A DNA stretch of 64,000 nt from an uncultured Allosphingosinicella sp. (GCA_934539295.1 CAKTCN010000003.1:1-64000), one strand, 5' to 3'; shown: positions 1 through 9,651, numbered from the stretch's first letter. Made by a program: numbers and translations. The notes: generated by a model not told the origin, from the letters alone.

Positions 1-16
1 ACCTGCTGCGCTTCAT
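1..16 (-). CDS. Start of a truncated gene at the left edge
   Basis: Reading the minus strand towards the left edge, a strong AAGGAGG Shine-Dalgarno sequence is followed by two consecutive ATG codons (at 19 and 16) and then codons for Lys-Arg-Ser-Arg. The second ATG has the better spacing, 6 bases from GGAGG. It lies about 45 bases beyond the stop of the first glycosyltransferase and is probably the next gene of the same transcription unit. Only a few codons are inside the window, so no function can be given. Confidence 0.4.
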
Positions 17-61
17 CATCGTCCTCCTTCATGAAGGACTCTAGCTCAGACTGGCGGAGTT

Positions 62-1336
62 TCAGGGGAGCACGTCAGTCCACGACCGATCGGGATTTGA
101 AATTGTTGCCAACAGGTTACAAACCGCATCGTCCCATTTCGGCCATTTGAAATTACGCGCGGCGAGGCGCAACTCCGCATCAATTTCTGCAGATCTCAGA
201 ATTGCACGGGCCAGACCGTCCGCATCCCCTTCTTGAAAATACAGAGCCGCTTCACCGGCGATCTCCTGAAATACCGGGAGATTGGAGGCGATAACAGGCA
301 ATCCACGCCCAAGTGCTTCCACGAGCGGCAGTCCAAAACCTTCAACCGTTGAAGCTATGATCGCAGCATCGGCTTTCTCGAGAATGCTGCCCACCTCCCC
401 ATCGGAAGCGTCATGTACGAGGTGGAGTTTCCGGCCGAGTTCGGGATGAGACCTCAGATGCGCGACAAGTTCATCGACGTTCCAGCCGATTTTTCCTACG
501 ATCACGAGCGTTTCCTGGTGGCCCTCAGCCCACAGTTGTTCAAACGCACGCACGACGATGTGATGACCTTTTCGCGGCTCGATGGTGCCGAGAATAACGT
601 AAGTTCTTCCATCCGCCCCAGAAGACCCGAGCTCGAGTTTGCCTCCCGCCGACTCTGCCGAACACGGCAAATCGGACCCTAGGTAAACATGGGCGATGCG
701 CGCTTTGAGGCCAAACGATCGGCAGTAATGACTGACGATGTCCTTGTTCGCCTTCGCGCTGACAAGGATCATGTGAGAAAGCGACAAGGCCTTTCGGAAG
801 TTCGACGAAAAAGCGCGGCGCAACGTCACGCTCATGAACTCGGGATGCGTGAGCGGAATGATGTCTTGGATCATCGTCACGACGCGGACATCCTGCGCTC
901 TCGCGCGGCGGGCTGCAGTGAGTGCCGAGCTCCCGCCCCAGAACGTGTCGATGAGAAGTACGCAATCGGCGGCAGACCAGCGAACCGGTTCCGCTCGATA
1001 TTGCGACGCCTTGCTCTTCAGTATGCGCGAAAGCTCGGCCCGTTGAAGCATGCGATATATGAGGAAAGCATGCTCTACTAAGCGCTTGGCAATCAACCTT
1101 AGTCGACCATCGGGCGTGAGGTGATCACCGGAGTGGATCGGCGCGAAAAGGGCTTCATAACCGCTTTCGTCAAGAGCATGGAATCGCCCGTTCACTGCCA
1201 CCACCGGCACGATTTCATAATCTGCCTTGTCACCGATCCGCAACGCGCCACCAATCATCTGACGCACCACGCGCTGGATCCCGGTATTTAGCGGCTTTGC
1301 CAAAGTTTCGGTACAATCGATGAGAAGCCTGGTCAT
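62..1336 (-). CDS. GT4-family glycosyltransferase (paralogue 1)
   Basis: A 424-residue GT-B fold glycosyltransferase, likely adding one sugar to the lipid-linked repeat unit at the cytoplasmic face of the membrane. The C-terminal domain has GTIEPRKG at about residues 250-257 and the GT4 signature E-G-F-G-L-P-L-V-E at 332-340 (the E-x7-E pair that contacts the donor nucleotide). The N-terminus (LLIDCTETL..NTGIQRVVR) and the VLLIDTFWGGSSA stretch near 127 closely match the adjacent upstream gene, so the two are tandem paralogues. It starts 6 bases after that gene's stop, so the two are surely cotranscribed. Sugar specificity cannot be read from the sequence. Confidence 0.9.
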   Translation of the reverse strand: MTRLLIDCTETLAKPLNTGIQRVVRQMIGGALRIGDKADYEIVPVVAVNGRFHALDESGYEALFAPIHSGDHLTPDGRLRLIAKRLVEHAFLIYRMLQRAELSRILKSKASQYRAEPVRWSAADCVLLIDTFWGGSSALTAARRARAQDVRVVTMIQDIIPLTHPEFMSVTLRRAFSSNFRKALSLSHMILVSAKANKDIVSHYCRSFGLKARIAHVYLGSDLPCSAESAGGKLELGSSGADGRTYVILGTIEPRKGHHIVVRAFEQLWAEGHQETLVIVGKIGWNVDELVAHLRSHPELGRKLHLVHDASDGEVGSILEKADAAIIASTVEGFGLPLVEALGRGLPVIASNLPVFQEIAGEAALYFQEGDADGLARAILRSAEIDAELRLAARNFKWPKWDDAVCNLLATISNPDRSWTDVLP

Positions 1337-1342
1337 GTGATG

Positions 1343-2638
1343 TCAGTCTTCTTCAGCCGCGCCGGCACTCTCTGCCGTCACTACGTCGATCGCATGATGA
1401 AGCTGCTGCGCCGACTGGGCCCAACTAAGCCATGTGAAACGACGAGCCCTTTCGCGATACTCATCAGCGTAACTTTCCAAATACACGATCCTTTCGGCAA
1501 GATCACCCGGGTCGTCCAGCCTAAAGTAAAGCGCCGCATCACCCGCCAATTCATGAAAAACTGCTATGTCGGACGCAATTACCGGCAATTCACGATCAAG
1601 AGCCTCAATAAGCGGCAAACCGAAGCCCTCTATGGATGAAGCCATGATCGATGCCTGAGCCCGGGCGAACGCAATCCGCAGCATCTCGTCATCCCCATCA
1701 TGAACCAGGAAAAGCCGGCGGCCAAGCTGCGGGTGAGAGGCGAAGCGCGCCATCAGCTTTTCCACTTGCCAGCCGATCTTGCCGATGATCAGCAGCTTGT
1801 CGGGTCTACCCTGCCGCCAGAGCAGATCGAAGGCGTCCAGCACCGTCGCGTGACCTTTGCGCGGTTCGATGGTCCCGACCATGAGGTGAACGCGCCCATT
1901 TCCCTGCCATAGCTCTGCTGGAAAGCGGTCGGGAGAAGGTTCGCGTTGCTGGTCGGCACCACCAAGGTCCGCCCCCAGGTAGAAGTGCGCGGCCGGCACG
2001 TCGTGCCCCTTCGACCGGGCGAATATCGTGGCATCGCCTGCCGCTTCCTTCGAAATGGCTACAATTCCGACCGACACACTCAAGACAGCTGTCATGCTCC
2101 GCCGGAACTCGCGCACGAGATACTCGTCGCAGAATTGCGGATGAGTGACGGGAATCATGTCGTAGACGGCAATCACTAATTTCGCGCGGTCCTCCGAGGC
2201 ACGACGGGCTGCGGTAACGGCGCTGCTGCCTCCCCAGAACGAGTCGAGCAATATCACCCGCTCGCCCGGCCTGAACGCAACAGCGTCGGGCTCGGCAAGG
2301 GGGCGCAGCGCGTTCGCAGTGCGGCGCCGGAGGTATGCACGTTGAGCGCTGCGGTATAGCGGCGGGATGGTCCTGAGCGCCAACCTGGCAATTCGCATCG
2401 GCAAGGATGCATTGCCTAACGTGGCATCACCGCGTGCTGCAGACGAGGAAAGCCGCCGTTGCCCTTGCGCGCTCAAGGCATGGAAGCGTCCGTTAACAGC
2501 TACGACCGGAATGGTTTCGCGATCCGGAAATAGCACGGGATCAAGAGAGTGTCGTAACAGCTCCCGAACTACACGTTGAATGCCGGTGCCGAGCGAGTGC
2601 GCCAACAGCTCGCTGACATCCACATAGATCCTCTGCAA
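1343..2638 (-). CDS. GT4-family glycosyltransferase (paralogue 2), TTG start
   Basis: A GT4 glycosyltransferase of about 431 residues. I place the start at TTG 2638 (LQRIYVDVSELL): it has an AGGGG ribosome-binding site a few bases upstream, it gives the same N-terminus as its paralogue, and it lies 10 bases after the stop of the rmd gene. The longer reading frame to 2728 would run far into rmd and gives an unrelated basic leader. Core motifs are GTIEPRKGHA and EGFGLPLIEALD. It shares VVAVNGRFHAL and FWGGSSAVTAARRA with the next gene downstream, which shows a local duplication. Role in repeat-unit assembly is inferred from context. Confidence 0.9.
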   Translation of the reverse strand: MQRIYVDVSELLAHSLGTGIQRVVRELLRHSLDPVLFPDRETIPVVAVNGRFHALSAQGQRRLSSSAARGDATLGNASLPMRIARLALRTIPPLYRSAQRAYLRRRTANALRPLAEPDAVAFRPGERVILLDSFWGGSSAVTAARRASEDRAKLVIAVYDMIPVTHPQFCDEYLVREFRRSMTAVLSVSVGIVAISKEAAGDATIFARSKGHDVPAAHFYLGADLGGADQQREPSPDRFPAELWQGNGRVHLMVGTIEPRKGHATVLDAFDLLWRQGRPDKLLIIGKIGWQVEKLMARFASHPQLGRRLFLVHDGDDEMLRIAFARAQASIMASSIEGFGLPLIEALDRELPVIASDIAVFHELAGDAALYFRLDDPGDLAERIVYLESYADEYRERARRFTWLSWAQSAQQLHHAIDVVTAESAGAAEED

Positions 2639-2648
2639 GCATCGCCCC

Positions 2649-3551
2649 TTACGATTTCGCCAACCGCTGGCTAGCAAGCATCCATTGCAATGTCTCTTCG
2701 AGCGGAAAAGGCGCGTGGAGCGGCACAAGCGACCGCAACTTTGCGTCGGAGCCGATGAGGACCCTCACTTCGTCCTTACGGACGAAGGCAGGGTTGACCA
2801 CGACTGACGGAGTGTGATCCGTCAATTTGCCACACGCGTTCAGGATCCAGCGGAGCGAGTGCCCTTCTCCCGAGCAGATGTTGACCACTGCCGAATGCGC
2901 ATCCGACAACAGCAACCTGGCATATGCCTCGGCAACCATCCGAACGTCGGAGAAATCCCGCACAACGTCGAGGTTACCAAGTTCGATCTCGGGTGCGCGT
3001 TGAGCGAAATGGCGCACGATCTTCGGGATCAGGAAGTTCGGCGCCTGCCCGACCCCCGTGTAGTTGAACGGTCTCGTAATCAGCACCGGAAGGCGATCGA
3101 AATATTGCGCGGCTATCTTTTCCATCGACAGCTTGCTGCAGCCATAATGGTTGGCAGGCTGAGGCTCGACGCTTTCGTCGATCTTCCCTTCACGAACATT
3201 CCCGTAAATGTTCGCACTACTCGCGAGGATGACCTTACGAGGCTTTTGCGCAAGTGCCGAGAGAGCCTCAAGCAGGTGCCCGGTACCTACCGTGTTGACC
3301 TGGTAGAAGCCAACTTGATCCGCATGAGCGACGAAGCTGATGGCAGCCAGGTGGATGACGTAGTCCGGCTGCACAGCCGAGATGGTCGACGCGATCTCGT
3401 CGGGGTTCGCGAGATCGAAGCGCGGATTCGCTTCGCTTGCCCCCACCGGCTGAAGCCCGATGGCGCGAAGGCTCTCCGCGACGTAGCGCCCCGTGAACCC
3501 CGTTTGACCAGTGATCAGGACCCTGCCGGCCGTATTAGAATGAAGCGCCAC
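2649..3551 (-). CDS. rmd: GDP-4-keto-6-deoxy-D-mannose reductase
   Basis: A 300-residue short-chain dehydrogenase of the extended NAD(P)-dependent epimerase family. It has the N-terminal Rossmann motif ([10 protein letters not shown] near residue 12) and the YGCSK form of the catalytic YxxxK. It follows gmd directly with a 17-base overlap, so it should reduce the 4-keto intermediate made by Gmd. The product would be GDP-D-rhamnose if this is a true Rmd; related enzymes make GDP-L-fucose or GDP-6-deoxy-talose. The length fits Rmd, and the Fcl/WcaG type would also carry epimerase residues that I cannot verify. The start is GTG (3551), with a weak GGAA just upstream. Confidence 0.85.
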   Translation of the reverse strand: MALHSNTAGRVLITGQTGFTGRYVAESLRAIGLQPVGASEANPRFDLANPDEIASTISAVQPDYVIHLAAISFVAHADQVGFYQVNTVGTGHLLEALSALAQKPRKVILASSANIYGNVREGKIDESVEPQPANHYGCSKLSMEKIAAQYFDRLPVLITRPFNYTGVGQAPNFLIPKIVRHFAQRAPEIELGNLDVVRDFSDVRMVAEAYARLLLSDAHSAVVNICSGEGHSLRWILNACGKLTDHTPSVVVNPAFVRKDEVRVLIGSDAKLRSLVPLHAPFPLEETLQWMLASQRLAKS

Positions 3552-4569
3552 GTTCCACTCGCTTCAGATCCGCTTCCACCATCAAGCTGCAAAGATCCTC
3601 AAGCCTGGTTCTGGGCTCCCAACCGAGCTTTTCGCGCGCCTTGCCCGGGTCGCCAACCAGAAGGTCGACTTCGGCAGGTCGATAAAAGCGGGGATTGACC
3701 CTGACCACGGTCTTCCCCGTCGCCTGATCAATGCCGAACTCATTGTCAGCCTCACCCGAGAAGTCCACTTCGATGCCGGCGCTGCGAAATGCCATTCGCA
3801 CGAAGTCGCGAACGGTCTCTGTGCGATTGGTGGCCAAGACATAATCGTCCGGCTCGTCCGCATCGAGCATCAAGATCATGCCCTGTACGTAATCGCGAGC
3901 GAAACCCCAGTCGCGCTTGGCATCCATGTTGCCGAGTTCGAGCGTGTCGAGCTGGCCCAATTTTATACGCGCAACCGCGTCGGTAATCTTGCGAGTCACA
4001 AATTCCTTGCCGCGCAGAGGAGACTCATGGTTGAAGAGGATGCCGCTCGCCCCGAATATACCATAGGACTCACGATAGTTAACCGTCATCCAATGTGCAT
4101 ACAGCTTAGCGACACCATAAGGACTGCGCGGATAGAAGGGAGTAGTTTCCGTCTGCGGAATCGCTTGGACCTTGCCGAACATCTCGGACGTTGACGCCTG
4201 GTAGAAGCGGATGCTCCGATCCACCAGACGGATCGCTTCGAGCAAATTCAGCGCACCGACGCCAGTGATTTGCGCCGTGGTGGTAGGCTGATCGAACGAC
4301 ACACCGACGAAGCTTTGTGCAGCCAGGTTGAATATCCGATCGGGACGGTGCTTCTCCACCAGAGAGATGGCGGACCCAAGGTCAGTGAGATCGAATTCCG
4401 CCAGCTCCAGTCCAGGATGGGAAGCAATTCCCAGTTCTTCGATCCGCCAGAAGTTTGTCGAGCTGGTGCGCCGATGGGTGCCGACGACCTTGACGCCGCG
4501 CTCAAGAAGCTGCTGGGCGAGATACGCACCATCTTGGCCCGTTATACCCGTCACAATTGCAGTCGGCAT
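3535..4569 (-). CDS. gmd: GDP-mannose 4,6-dehydratase
   Basis: Converts GDP-D-mannose to GDP-4-keto-6-deoxy-D-mannose in the cytoplasm, the first step towards GDP-D-rhamnose or GDP-L-fucose. Diagnostic features are the N-terminal NADP-binding [11 protein letters not shown], the THRRTSS loop, a YGVAK catalytic motif, and [13 protein letters not shown], which is highly typical of Gmd. I prefer ATG 4569 over the adjacent ATG 4572 because the AAGGAG site then has 5-base spacing. It heads a minus-strand unit gmd-rmd-GT-GT that runs off the left end. GDP-mannose supply genes (manA/manB/manC) are not in the window. Confidence 0.95.
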   Translation of the reverse strand: MPTAIVTGITGQDGAYLAQQLLERGVKVVGTHRRTSSTNFWRIEELGIASHPGLELAEFDLTDLGSAISLVEKHRPDRIFNLAAQSFVGVSFDQPTTTAQITGVGALNLLEAIRLVDRSIRFYQASTSEMFGKVQAIPQTETTPFYPRSPYGVAKLYAHWMTVNYRESYGIFGASGILFNHESPLRGKEFVTRKITDAVARIKLGQLDTLELGNMDAKRDWGFARDYVQGMILMLDADEPDDYVLATNRTETVRDFVRMAFRSAGIEVDFSGEADNEFGIDQATGKTVVRVNPRFYRPAEVDLLVGDPGKAREKLGWEPRTRLEDLCSLMVEADLKRVERGASF

Positions 4570-4572
4570 CAT

Positions 4573-4837
4573 TACTCCTTCTGGATTCTGCGAACTATCG
4601 GCGACCTTGCCGTTCCGGATTCCGGATCTGCTAAGCGCAAGCGCGTTGATCCTGGCAGATACGGGCTCCTAAGACATCGTGGCGTGGGGAGCAAGCGAGT
4701 GGCCACGCCTATGGCCCTGCTACGCAAGCGCGCTGGATAGATGCCGATCCCTGCGCTATCGAGCGCCATTATCTCGGTGAGGCGCCGTGTTCGGCCGTCC
4801 TCAAAGACGTATCTCCTACTCTACCTGGCCGGACAAA
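4573..4837. promoter_or_regulatory. Divergent intergenic region, gmd / glycosyltransferase
   Basis: This gap of about 265 bases separates the leftward gmd unit from the rightward glycosyltransferase unit, so promoters for both must lie here or just inside. I see no convincing sigma-70 -35/-10 pair, no tRNA and no long palindrome. The AAGGAG ribosome-binding site of gmd is at its left edge. Several short frames cross it, but none has codon use or similarity that supports a gene. Confidence 0.5.
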
Positions 4838-6064
4838 ATGAAATCGCCCTTGAAGCTTCTCCAGATCGGCAAGCATTATCATCCCGACACGGGCGGGATC
4901 GAAACGGTCACGAGAGACCTAAGCGAGGCCTTGCCGCGACACGGTGTAGATGCCGACATTCTTTGCCTCGGCTACAAGGGCAAGACCTATCCTCCACTTC
5001 TCATGACGGAGTATGAAGTCGCGCGGGCTGCTCCACTAGCCCAGTTCGGGAATAAAGTGCTCTCGCTGGACTATATTCGCCGCTTGCGAGCCTTGCAGCC
5101 TCGTTACGATGCAGCGCTGCTGCACGTGCCCAACCCTCTGGGCGTACTCGGCGCCCTCACCTACTGGCGGAAGCCGCTTTTTCTCCTGTGGCACGCGGAT
5201 ATCCCGCAGCCAAGACTGGCCGCCCTGTCGAGCCCGTTCGACGAGATGCTGATAAAGCGAGCCGCGGCGGTTATTGCTCCCACGCCAGCGCATGCTCACG
5301 GCTCGCGCCACGCCGCAGCTATCCTGCCCAAACATCACGTCGCGCCCTATGCATTTTCCACAGATCGCCTTGCCGCGGCATGGCACGATGCACCCCCGGT
5401 TAAAGCGCTGGCACAGTTCGCAGCAGGGAAGCGGATCGTGCTGAGCGTAGGACGGCTGGTACCTTACAAAGGGTTCGACATCCTGATCGAGGCGGCTCAG
5501 ATGCTCGTACCAGACGCATGCGTCGTTATAGTGGGCGGCGGAGAGCTCGAGAACCAGTTGCGGGGCATGATTGAGGCCCGTGGATTGGCCAAACGGGTCA
5601 TGCTACTCGGTGAGGTTGAGGATGCGGCGCTCAGTGCCTGCTACGAACGAGCCCACATCGTTTGCATGCCTTCGGTTACCGCTGCCGAAATGTACGGAAT
5701 GGTGCAGGTCGAGGCCATGGCCCACGGCAAGCCCGTCGTTTCGACGAATATTCCCAAGTCGGGCGTGCCTTACGTGAATCGGCATGGTGAAACAGGGCTT
5801 GTAGTTGAACCCGGCAATGCCACTGCTCTCGCGTCAGCCCTCAACAGCATCCTGTCGAGTCCGGCAGTTCATGCACAATTGTCGCAGGGCGCAGCGGCAA
5901 GGTTCCGCGATGATCATGATTTTGAAAAAAGCGGATTCCGATACGCCTCAATCATCCGCGAAGCGTTGATGAGTTCTCGCGCTGCCCAGAGCAAGGGAGG
6001 ATTGAGCGGCGACCATAAGGATGGCATGGACGTTCTTCACCGCGCAGGTACGACCGATCGATGA
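4838..6064 (+). CDS. GT4-family glycosyltransferase
   Basis: About 408 residues from ATG 4838 (MKSPLKLLQIGKHYHPDTGGIETV). This start gives the classic GT4 opening, a beta strand followed by a glycine-rich YHPDTGGIE loop; the frame extends to 4787 but the extra residues are not family-like. It has VLSVGRLVPYKGFDILIEA in the C-terminal half and a donor-binding helix around the SVTAAEMYGMVQVEAMAHGKPVV stretch, where E-x-Y-G-x-V-x-x-E stands for the usual E-x7-E. First gene of the rightward GT-FkbM-GT-Wzx unit. Probably a cytoplasmic transferase of repeat-unit assembly; its sugar is unknown. Confidence 0.88.
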   Translation: MKSPLKLLQIGKHYHPDTGGIETVTRDLSEALPRHGVDADILCLGYKGKTYPPLLMTEYEVARAAPLAQFGNKVLSLDYIRRLRALQPRYDAALLHVPNPLGVLGALTYWRKPLFLLWHADIPQPRLAALSSPFDEMLIKRAAAVIAPTPAHAHGSRHAAAILPKHHVAPYAFSTDRLAAAWHDAPPVKALAQFAAGKRIVLSVGRLVPYKGFDILIEAAQMLVPDACVVIVGGGELENQLRGMIEARGLAKRVMLLGEVEDAALSACYERAHIVCMPSVTAAEMYGMVQVEAMAHGKPVVSTNIPKSGVPYVNRHGETGLVVEPGNATALASALNSILSSPAVHAQLSQGAAARFRDDHDFEKSGFRYASIIREALMSSRAAQSKGGLSGDHKDGMDVLHRAGTTDR

Positions 6065-6070
6065 ATTGAC

Positions 6071-6991
6071 GTGTCCGATCTCAGCCCTGTTAGACTTCGA
6101 TTTAGGTGCCTTCTAGCACGCCAGGAAAGAGGCTTTCGCTCGCACATGGTAGACACAATGAGTTTGGAGCGCGGCTCCCTGGGCAGTGCGGCCGACTATG
6201 TTAGAAGGCTGGTTCGGAACAGTTTCGCCGGACGTTTGAAAGCTAAGCGCATGATCGGCAGGATTGCGCAGCAGGAGCTTCGTGCCGGGGAAGTGGAAAC
6301 ACGCATTGTTCCTGCTCTCTGTCAGCCGGGCAAGGGCATGGTCGACGTGGGCGCCAATCATGGTGTCTACACCTATCTCGCTCAACCTCATGCCGAATGG
6401 GTAATCGCCGCAGAGGCCAACCCGAAGTTGGCGGATTTCGTTAATCGTTGGGCCGGAGGCAAGGTCCGCGTGGTGTCGTCGGCCATTTCCGATGAACGTG
6501 GATCGGCCACCCTTCACGTCCCACTCGTGAATCAGGTTGAGTGGGACGGTTTTGGTTCTTTGATCGCGCATGAACGCACAGACGTTCCGATGAGTCAGAT
6601 CAGGGTGTCGAAGGTCCGCCTGGACGATCTTCAGCTGGATAGTGTCGGCTTCGTCAAGGTTGATGTGGAGGGGCACGAGGTAGAGGTTGTAAGGGGCGCC
6701 AAAGCGCTCATTGTCCGGGACAGACCAAATCTGCTAATTGAAGCAGAGGAGAGACACCGGGCGGGATCGCTGGACCATCTGCGCGCCTTCTTCTCGTCGC
6801 TGAATTATCGCGTCTTCTTCTTACTCGATGGTCGCCTTGCGCCGATCGAGGAGTTCGCGGTCGCGACGCACCAAGATCCTGCTTCTCTCGTCGACGGGGC
6901 CGGACGAAAAGGGCTCTATGTAAACAACTTTATCTTCGTTCCGGAAGAGCGCGAGGCCGACATCAGACATCAAGTCAGCCTTTTGCTTTGA
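6071..6991 (+). CDS. FkbM-family methyltransferase
   Basis: A SAM-dependent methyltransferase of the FkbM family, likely O-methylating a sugar of the polysaccharide. The SAM-binding motif I is VDVGANHGVYTYLA, followed by an acidic AAEANPK motif II, and the family signature VKVDVEGHEVEVVRGA is present. The start is uncertain. GTG 6071 lies 6 bases after the previous stop, but the first 25 residues are cysteine/arginine-rich and unlike the family; ATG 6146 (MVDTMSLERG) behind AGGAAAGAGG is a good alternative. It sits between two glycosyltransferases in one operon. Confidence 0.82.
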   Translation: MSDLSPVRLRFRCLLARQERGFRSHMVDTMSLERGSLGSAADYVRRLVRNSFAGRLKAKRMIGRIAQQELRAGEVETRIVPALCQPGKGMVDVGANHGVYTYLAQPHAEWVIAAEANPKLADFVNRWAGGKVRVVSSAISDERGSATLHVPLVNQVEWDGFGSLIAHERTDVPMSQIRVSKVRLDDLQLDSVGFVKVDVEGHEVEVVRGAKALIVRDRPNLLIEAEERHRAGSLDHLRAFFSSLNYRVFFLLDGRLAPIEEFAVATHQDPASLVDGAGRKGLYVNNFIFVPEEREADIRHQVSLLL

Positions 6992-7002
6992 TCGGCCATC
7001 GC

Positions 7003-8058
7003 ATGAAGGTGGCCATGGTCTCCGGCAGCTGGCCCCCGCAGCTTTGTGGCGTCGGTGATAATTCGGAAGTTCTAGCAAGAACCCTGCAGCAGCAGGATGT
7101 TCACGTGGAAAGGATCGCTGCGCCTAGCTGGGATTGGAGTGCGCGCATGTCTATCGCGGATGCGATCGATGCTACGGGATCCGACATCCTGCACATTCAG
7201 TTCCCCACCAACGGCTACAAGGACATTCGGCTGCTGACTTGGCTACTCAGCACCTTTCGCAAGATGCCGAAGGTAGTCACCCTTCATGAATTCTCAGCAC
7301 TCTTCGGACCTCGCCGCCTTGGCCTAATCCCAGCCGGTCTTCCGCAACTGTTGAAGTTAACGCGCGCAGACGCGTTGATCTTCTCCAACGAAGCTGAGCG
7401 CGCCGTTACACGACGTTGGGCGCCTTGGTCCGCCAAGTCTGCCTACGTGATACCGATCGGATCGAGCATCGAATATGGAGGAGGCATAGTTACGCGGCGC
7501 CGTAGGCTCGTCCATTTCGGCCAGGCCGCGCCGGGTAAAGGGATCGAGGATTTCAACAGGGTGGCGGCACTGATCGCACGATCGTCGGTAGACTTGCCCA
7601 CATGCTTCGTAGGAGGCGTACCGCCGTCCTCAACGAAATATGCGGACGCCATCTTGGAAAAATTGAGGAAGAACGGAACCGACGTCATCTTGAACGCGCC
7701 CGTAGACAAAGTTTCGAATGAGCTTGCATCGTCCGAGTTCGCGTATCTCCCGTTCCCCGATGGTGCGACGGAAAAGCGGAGTTCTCTTGTCGCTGCACTC
7801 GGCCACGGCATGATTGTCGTGACCCGCCACTCGGACGCTACGCCTGCATGGTTGAAAGACTGCACGATCGGTGCAGACAATGCCGATGGATGCCTAACGC
7901 TGGTGAAGGCACTGCTCGAGAATGATAAGGCTCGCGAGGCACTGCGCGAGAAAGCCTTTGCGTCTTCCAGGCGCTTCGACTGGAGTGAGATAGCGCGCAG
8001 GCATGCGGGCGTATATACAGCCGTCTTGAAGAGGCGTCACAACGGCGATCACCCGTGA
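7003..8058 (+). CDS. Glycosyltransferase, GT4-like
   Basis: About 351 residues from ATG 7003 (MKVAMVSGSWPPQLCGVGDNSE), which gives a normal GT-B opening. An in-frame TTG at 6988 would overlap the previous stop but adds only five residues. The second domain begins at RLVHFGQAAPGKGIEDF, a divergent form of the GT4 GR.xxxKG motif. The usual E-x7-E donor motif is poorly conserved (around FPDGATEKRSSLVAALGHG), so this is a distant family member. The next gene starts on its stop codon (GTGA overlap), indicating translational coupling with the flippase. Confidence 0.78.
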   Translation: MKVAMVSGSWPPQLCGVGDNSEVLARTLQQQDVHVERIAAPSWDWSARMSIADAIDATGSDILHIQFPTNGYKDIRLLTWLLSTFRKMPKVVTLHEFSALFGPRRLGLIPAGLPQLLKLTRADALIFSNEAERAVTRRWAPWSAKSAYVIPIGSSIEYGGGIVTRRRRLVHFGQAAPGKGIEDFNRVAALIARSSVDLPTCFVGGVPPSSTKYADAILEKLRKNGTDVILNAPVDKVSNELASSEFAYLPFPDGATEKRSSLVAALGHGMIVVTRHSDATPAWLKDCTIGADNADGCLTLVKALLENDKAREALREKAFASSRRFDWSEIARRHAGVYTAVLKRRHNGDHP

Positions 8059-9563
8059 CTGCCCGCTCACGCCTGAGATCAATCCGACTCAACGTCTTCG
8101 TTAATGTAGCGGCACGCCTGTGGTCGGCAGGACTCATGTTCCTGCTCATGCCTGTTTATGTCGCCTTCCTAGGTGTCGACAGCTTTGCGATTATCGGGGT
8201 GTATGCCTCTGTCTCGGCGTTGCTCGGCATACTCGATGGCGGCCTGTCGGTATCGTTGACCAGGATCATCGCACAGAGTCGCGGCGGTGATCCGGCGAAC
8301 GCTCAGGATGCCCTTGATATGAAACGGTCCATGGAATGGATGTTCGGCACGGTGTCGACGATTGTCGTGCTAGCTGCGCTCCTTATGGCATCACAGCCGG
8401 ATCTCAGGACCATCCTGCCAAATACTCTGCCCGATGACTTGTCGGCGCCCAGCATCGTTGCCATCGGCTTTGCGCTTGCTTTCCAATTCATATGTCTCGT
8501 CTACAATGCCTCTCTCATTGGACTTGACCGACAGGTTGAGTACAGTTGGATAACCGCGCTTGGCGCGACCATCCGGAACCTGGGGGTGATCGCCGCGATG
8601 TCGATCCTGGGCAAAACCCTCCTGGTCTTTTATGCGTGGAATGCCGCCTGCTATCTTATCCAGGCGGTTGCGCAAGGGATCGTGTCCTATAGCTGCATGC
8701 CGTCTGGCACACGGCGGTCGCAATTAAACCTTCACCTTATAAGGCGTGAATGGGGTTTCATCGGCTCCATGGCCATGATCCACGTCATCGGTGTACTCAT
8801 CCTCTATTCGGATCGCCTTGTGCTGGCATGGCTTGTGCCCTTGCCGCAACTTTCATCTTATCATCTCGCAGGGGCCACAGCGCTCGTCATCAGCATGCTG
8901 TCCGCATCCGTATTCTCGGCAGTGTTCCCACGCTTCTCCAGCGTCACGTCTGAGATAGAGCCCTTGTACCTCCGCGTCTCACAATGGCTGGTCGTCGGAG
9001 TCGCTCCGCCCCTGCTTATCCTGATCGCGTTCCCAGACACATTCTTGCAAGCGTGGCTCAAGAACCCACAACTGGTGGAAACGGTTCGCCCATTGCTTCT
9101 TCCACTGAACCTCGCCGCTTTCATCAACGTTTTGGCCGTGCCGTCCTTTGCAATGCAGTTGTCGCGAGGTAAGTCGAACTACGCGTTGCTTGCGACCGGG
9201 ATGCAAGCGCTCATCTTCTTTCCCGTACTGTTTATTTTAGGGAGCCAGATCGGGATGATGGGGGCTGCAGTGGCCCAACTGACGGGTCAATGTGTTATGC
9301 TAACTGTAAGCCTGCGACGAACGCATGGCGACCTTTTGCAAATATCGGTAATCACTTGGCTTGCTGCAGTCGCTCCACACGCCGCCGCAGGATGCATCTG
9401 CGCCTACCTGTTGAGCCTTCTTCCGCGGCCTGCTGCCACCGGCGGCATGATTATCTTCCTCGGCGCTGCGACTATTGTTCTATATCTTGCGGTCGTTGCT
9501 GCATCGGGCTCGACACGCGCAGAGGTTTTGCGGCAGTTAAAGGCGAGACTGAGGCCAGCTTGA
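8055..9563 (+). CDS. Wzx-like polysaccharide flippase
   Basis: A 502-residue, strongly hydrophobic protein with about 12-14 predicted membrane segments, starting FVNVAARLWSAGLMFLLMPVYVAFLG. This is the typical first helix of the polysaccharide-transport (PST/MOP) flippases, which move undecaprenyl-linked repeat units across the inner membrane. The GTG start at 8055 overlaps the preceding TGA by four bases. It ends the rightward operon and converges on the glycosyltransferase gene below. The assignment rests on topology, length and context; MOP proteins share few motifs. Confidence 0.85.
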   Translation: MTARSRLRSIRLNVFVNVAARLWSAGLMFLLMPVYVAFLGVDSFAIIGVYASVSALLGILDGGLSVSLTRIIAQSRGGDPANAQDALDMKRSMEWMFGTVSTIVVLAALLMASQPDLRTILPNTLPDDLSAPSIVAIGFALAFQFICLVYNASLIGLDRQVEYSWITALGATIRNLGVIAAMSILGKTLLVFYAWNAACYLIQAVAQGIVSYSCMPSGTRRSQLNLHLIRREWGFIGSMAMIHVIGVLILYSDRLVLAWLVPLPQLSSYHLAGATALVISMLSASVFSAVFPRFSSVTSEIEPLYLRVSQWLVVGVAPPLLILIAFPDTFLQAWLKNPQLVETVRPLLLPLNLAAFINVLAVPSFAMQLSRGKSNYALLATGMQALIFFPVLFILGSQIGMMGAAVAQLTGQCVMLTVSLRRTHGDLLQISVITWLAAVAPHAAAGCICAYLLSLLPRPAATGGMIIFLGAATIVLYLAVVAASGSTRAEVLRQLKARLRPA

Positions 9564-9651
9564 AGTCGAACATTCCTGCCGCTTAGACATGGCGGATACG
9601 ATGTGGCGTGAGATTTAGCTAACAGCAACCGGGCAGGTCGCGCGAACAGCC

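Noticed and set aside
9564..9651. Terminator between the convergent flippase and glycosyltransferase genes
   Set aside because: No stable hairpin with a T-run could be found in the 88-base gap.
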